DNA from: Chryseobacterium sp. W4I1
GTDB taxonomy: Bacteria; Bacteroidota; Bacteroidia; Flavobacteriales; Weeksellaceae
DNA length: 64,000 nucleotides
Direction: 5' to 3'
Assembly (NCBI RefSeq): GCF_030816115.1
Contig: NZ_JAUSXQ010000001.1
Span: 620,001-684,000 of the forward strand
How positions within the stretch are numbered: the stretch's first letter is position 1; each line of letters begins with the position of its first letter. The notes under the pieces were generated by a model that had not been told where the DNA came from, ran no database searches, and was given only the letters and a program-made list of their open reading frames with translations. Positions 62,471 through 64,000 of this stretch are shown here, one piece after another. A program made the translations under genes and the position numbers.

Positions 62471-64000
62471 ATGAAAAAACTTTTACTAATGTGCTTAGTC
62501 TTTCTCACTATGGGAATAAAGGCACAAACTACTGTAACCATAGGTACAGGAGCTACTATAGCTTCTGCCGGTACTAATGGTGACCCTATTTACCGTTCGA
62601 GTGGTGCCAGTGCATATCATTATTCGAAATCGGTACAACTGCTCACTGCTGCTGATTTAACGACTGCATCTGTTGTTTCAGGAGCATCAATAAATAGCAT
62701 TGGATACTATAAGACAACAGCCTTTAATGTATCTGGTTCTAATGCTTGGACTTTAAATGTGTATCTTAAAAATAGTTCTGCAACTGGATTAGTTAGTGGA
62801 ACAGCTTGGGATACAATGATTAGCGGTGCTACCTTGTTTTACAGTGCTACGATTAATAATACTAACAACTTCCCCGCAGCTGCAGACTGGGTGACCTTTA
62901 CAAATAATACAGCAAACACTTTCAGCTATACAGGAGGTGCTATTGAAGTATACATTGACTGGGTTCCTTCAGGAACTCTTACAAGTCCTTATACCGGTGG
63001 AGCGTTCCAATGGAAATATGACACTACTACATCTGCTCAGGCTATGGGTACAAGTAATTCGGCAGCTATTGCTGGAACAAATACTTCTTATACTACTCAG
63101 ACCAGAAGATATCAAACACAACTGACCTATACTGCAATAGCATGTTCTGGAGCTCCTAATCCTGGAAATGCGCTTGCAAGTGCCACAAGTGGAACGTGTT
63201 CTACTCCTTATTCAACTACATTAAGTTTACAAAACTCTACAACAGGAACAGGTGTTTCTTATCAATGGTATAACAATGCAGGGGCAATTGCAGGAGCAAC
63301 AAGCTCAATATATACTACAACGATAAGTGCTGCTGATTCTTTCTATTGTGCTGTTACATGCTCAGGCTCTGGTATAACAACAAATTCAGGTCCTATTTCA
63401 GTATCAGGCCCTCCTGCTGCAATATCCCCTAATTATACTAATGATTTTGCTACATTTCCTGGAGGATGTTGGTCTCTGGCTAACGGCGGAACACCAGCTA
63501 CAGGACCTGGTACAGGTACTAGTAACTACTGGGCTGCTGATGGTTTCTTGAACTCAGGAACTACAGGAGCAGCCAAAATCAATCTTTATACAACTGGCAG
63601 ACAAGGATGGTTGAAATCTCCTGCTTTTAATTTATCTGCAGGTGGTTATAGAGTCAAGTTTGATTATGGTTTAACTTCCTATGCAGCTACAACATCTAGC
63701 ACTATGGGTTCTGATGATGTTGTTCAGTTTGTTGTTTCTACAGATGGTGGAACTACTTGGATGGTATTACAAACATGGGATGCGTCCAACACACCTAGTA
63801 ATACTTTAAATACCTATGTTTTTGATTTATCTAACTTCATAGGAAATAATACGATATTTGCGATATATGGAAGTGATGGTACAGTAGATGATGCCCAAGA
63901 TTATGAGTTCTTTGTAGATAACTTTGTAGTAGAGTCTATTCCTGCTTGTGATACCCCAACAGGTCTAACCAGCTCATTAATTACTCATAATTCTGCCACT
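62471..64000 (+). CDS. Large secreted surface protein, 5' part (cut by the window edge)
   Basis: The frame is open from the ATG at 62471 to the last base: 510 codons without a stop. The signal peptide is MKKLLLMCLVFLTMGIKAQ. The mature part is rich in Thr, Ser, Gly and Ala. Three regions can be told apart: an N-terminal beta-rich domain (about 20-225); an Ig-like segment with TTGTGVSYQWYNNAGAIAGA (about 240-300), of the kind repeated in flavobacterial surface proteins; and a jelly-roll or MAM-like domain with VQFVVSTDGGTTWMVLQTW and FFVDNFVVE (about 330-490). It then begins what looks like a fibronectin type III repeat (CDTPTGLTSS). A type IX sorting domain would be expected at the missing C-terminus. 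Confidence 0.82.
   Translation, partial: MKKLLLMCLVFLTMGIKAQTTVTIGTGATIASAGTNGDPIYRSSGASAYHYSKSVQLLTAADLTTASVVSGASINSIGYYKTTAFNVSGSNAWTLNVYLKNSSATGLVSGTAWDTMISGATLFYSATINNTNNFPAAADWVTFTNNTANTFSYTGGAIEVYIDWVPSGTLTSPYTGGAFQWKYDTTTSAQAMGTSNSAAIAGTNTSYTTQTRRYQTQLTYTAIACSGAPNPGNALASATSGTCSTPYSTTLSLQNSTTGTGVSYQWYNNAGAIAGATSSIYTTTISAADSFYCAVTCSGSGITTNSGPISVSGPPAAISPNYTNDFATFPGGCWSLANGGTPATGPGTGTSNYWAADGFLNSGTTGAAKINLYTTGRQGWLKSPAFNLSAGGYRVKFDYGLTSYAATTSSTMGSDDVVQFVVSTDGGTTWMVLQTWDASNTPSNTLNTYVFDLSNFIGNNTIFAIYGSDGTVDDAQDYEFFVDNFVVESIPACDTPTGLTSSLITHNSAT

Noticed and set aside
1..64000. Prophage, integrative element, defence system or toxin-antitoxin module
   Set aside because: No integrase, transposase, phage structural gene, nuclease-helicase defence gene or tRNA-linked repeat was found in any frame I examined.

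Overview
The window is AT-rich chromosomal DNA from a member of the Bacteroidota, most likely a Flavobacteriia species close to Chryseobacterium (inference from gene families). The supporting signs are: promoters of the Bacteroidota type (TTG, 18-20 bases, TAnnTTTG); a DNA polymerase III alpha fused to an exonuclease; a short archaeal-type ProS; DUF5686 and OmpP1 outer-membrane proteins; fused branched-chain E1 alpha/beta; and proteins that look like type IX secretion clients. There is no prophage, transposase, CRISPR array, rRNA or tRNA that I can see.

Layout. 1-2481: a DoxX/MauE-like membrane protein (cut by the edge) and a DUF1599 protein on the minus strand, divergent from folP. 2482-9987: the branched-chain amino-acid operon ilvE-ilvD-ilvB-ilvN-ilvC-ilvA. 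Its leader encodes two consecutive short peptides rich in Ile/Val/Leu. Each peptide is followed by an intrinsic terminator, and each carries a copy of the terminator 3' arm at the end of its reading frame. This reads as two classical ribosome-mediated attenuators in series and is the most interesting item in the window. 9988-11175: about 1.2 kb without genes, made of three copies of a dispersed repeat that contains a length-variable heptanucleotide array. 11176-18161: an M28 peptidase, a small protein, a DUF5686 protein and alaS. 18463-20936: ECF sigma factor, small zinc-finger-like anti-sigma candidate, DUF417 membrane protein and a lipoprotein MsrA-MsrB, a likely oxidant-stress operon. 20979-24187: two tandem paralogous membrane proteins and an ABC-2 transporter. 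24356-34178: hydrolases, an AAA ATPase, an FAD oxidoreductase, prfB, a DedA protein and a DUF808 protein. 34285-37861: dnaJ and grpE, a tandem-repeat array, and mntH with a palindrome across its predicted start of transcription. 37925-46348: a DUF937/OmpA protein, proS, a Gly/Trp/Asn-rich lipoprotein, an OmpP1 barrel, a ZIP transporter and two methyltransferases. 46628-57175: an AraC regulator with an SDR, a glycosyltransferase, a PLP lyase divergent from an Lrp regulator, a bestrophin, an E1 dehydrogenase and a secreted subtilase. 57462-64000: dnaE and the start of a large secreted protein.

Three genes (ilvB, alaS, dnaE) are each broken by one extra base in a homopolymer (A6, A6 and T7, where the family alignment expects 5, 5 and 6). 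Two of them are essential, so the breaks are more likely sequencing or assembly over-calls than real lesions. I annotate each as one gene and mark the site. Intergenic regions repeatedly carry 7-base tandem repeats (GAATAAA, TATAATG, TTCTTGG), which look like slippage-prone elements.
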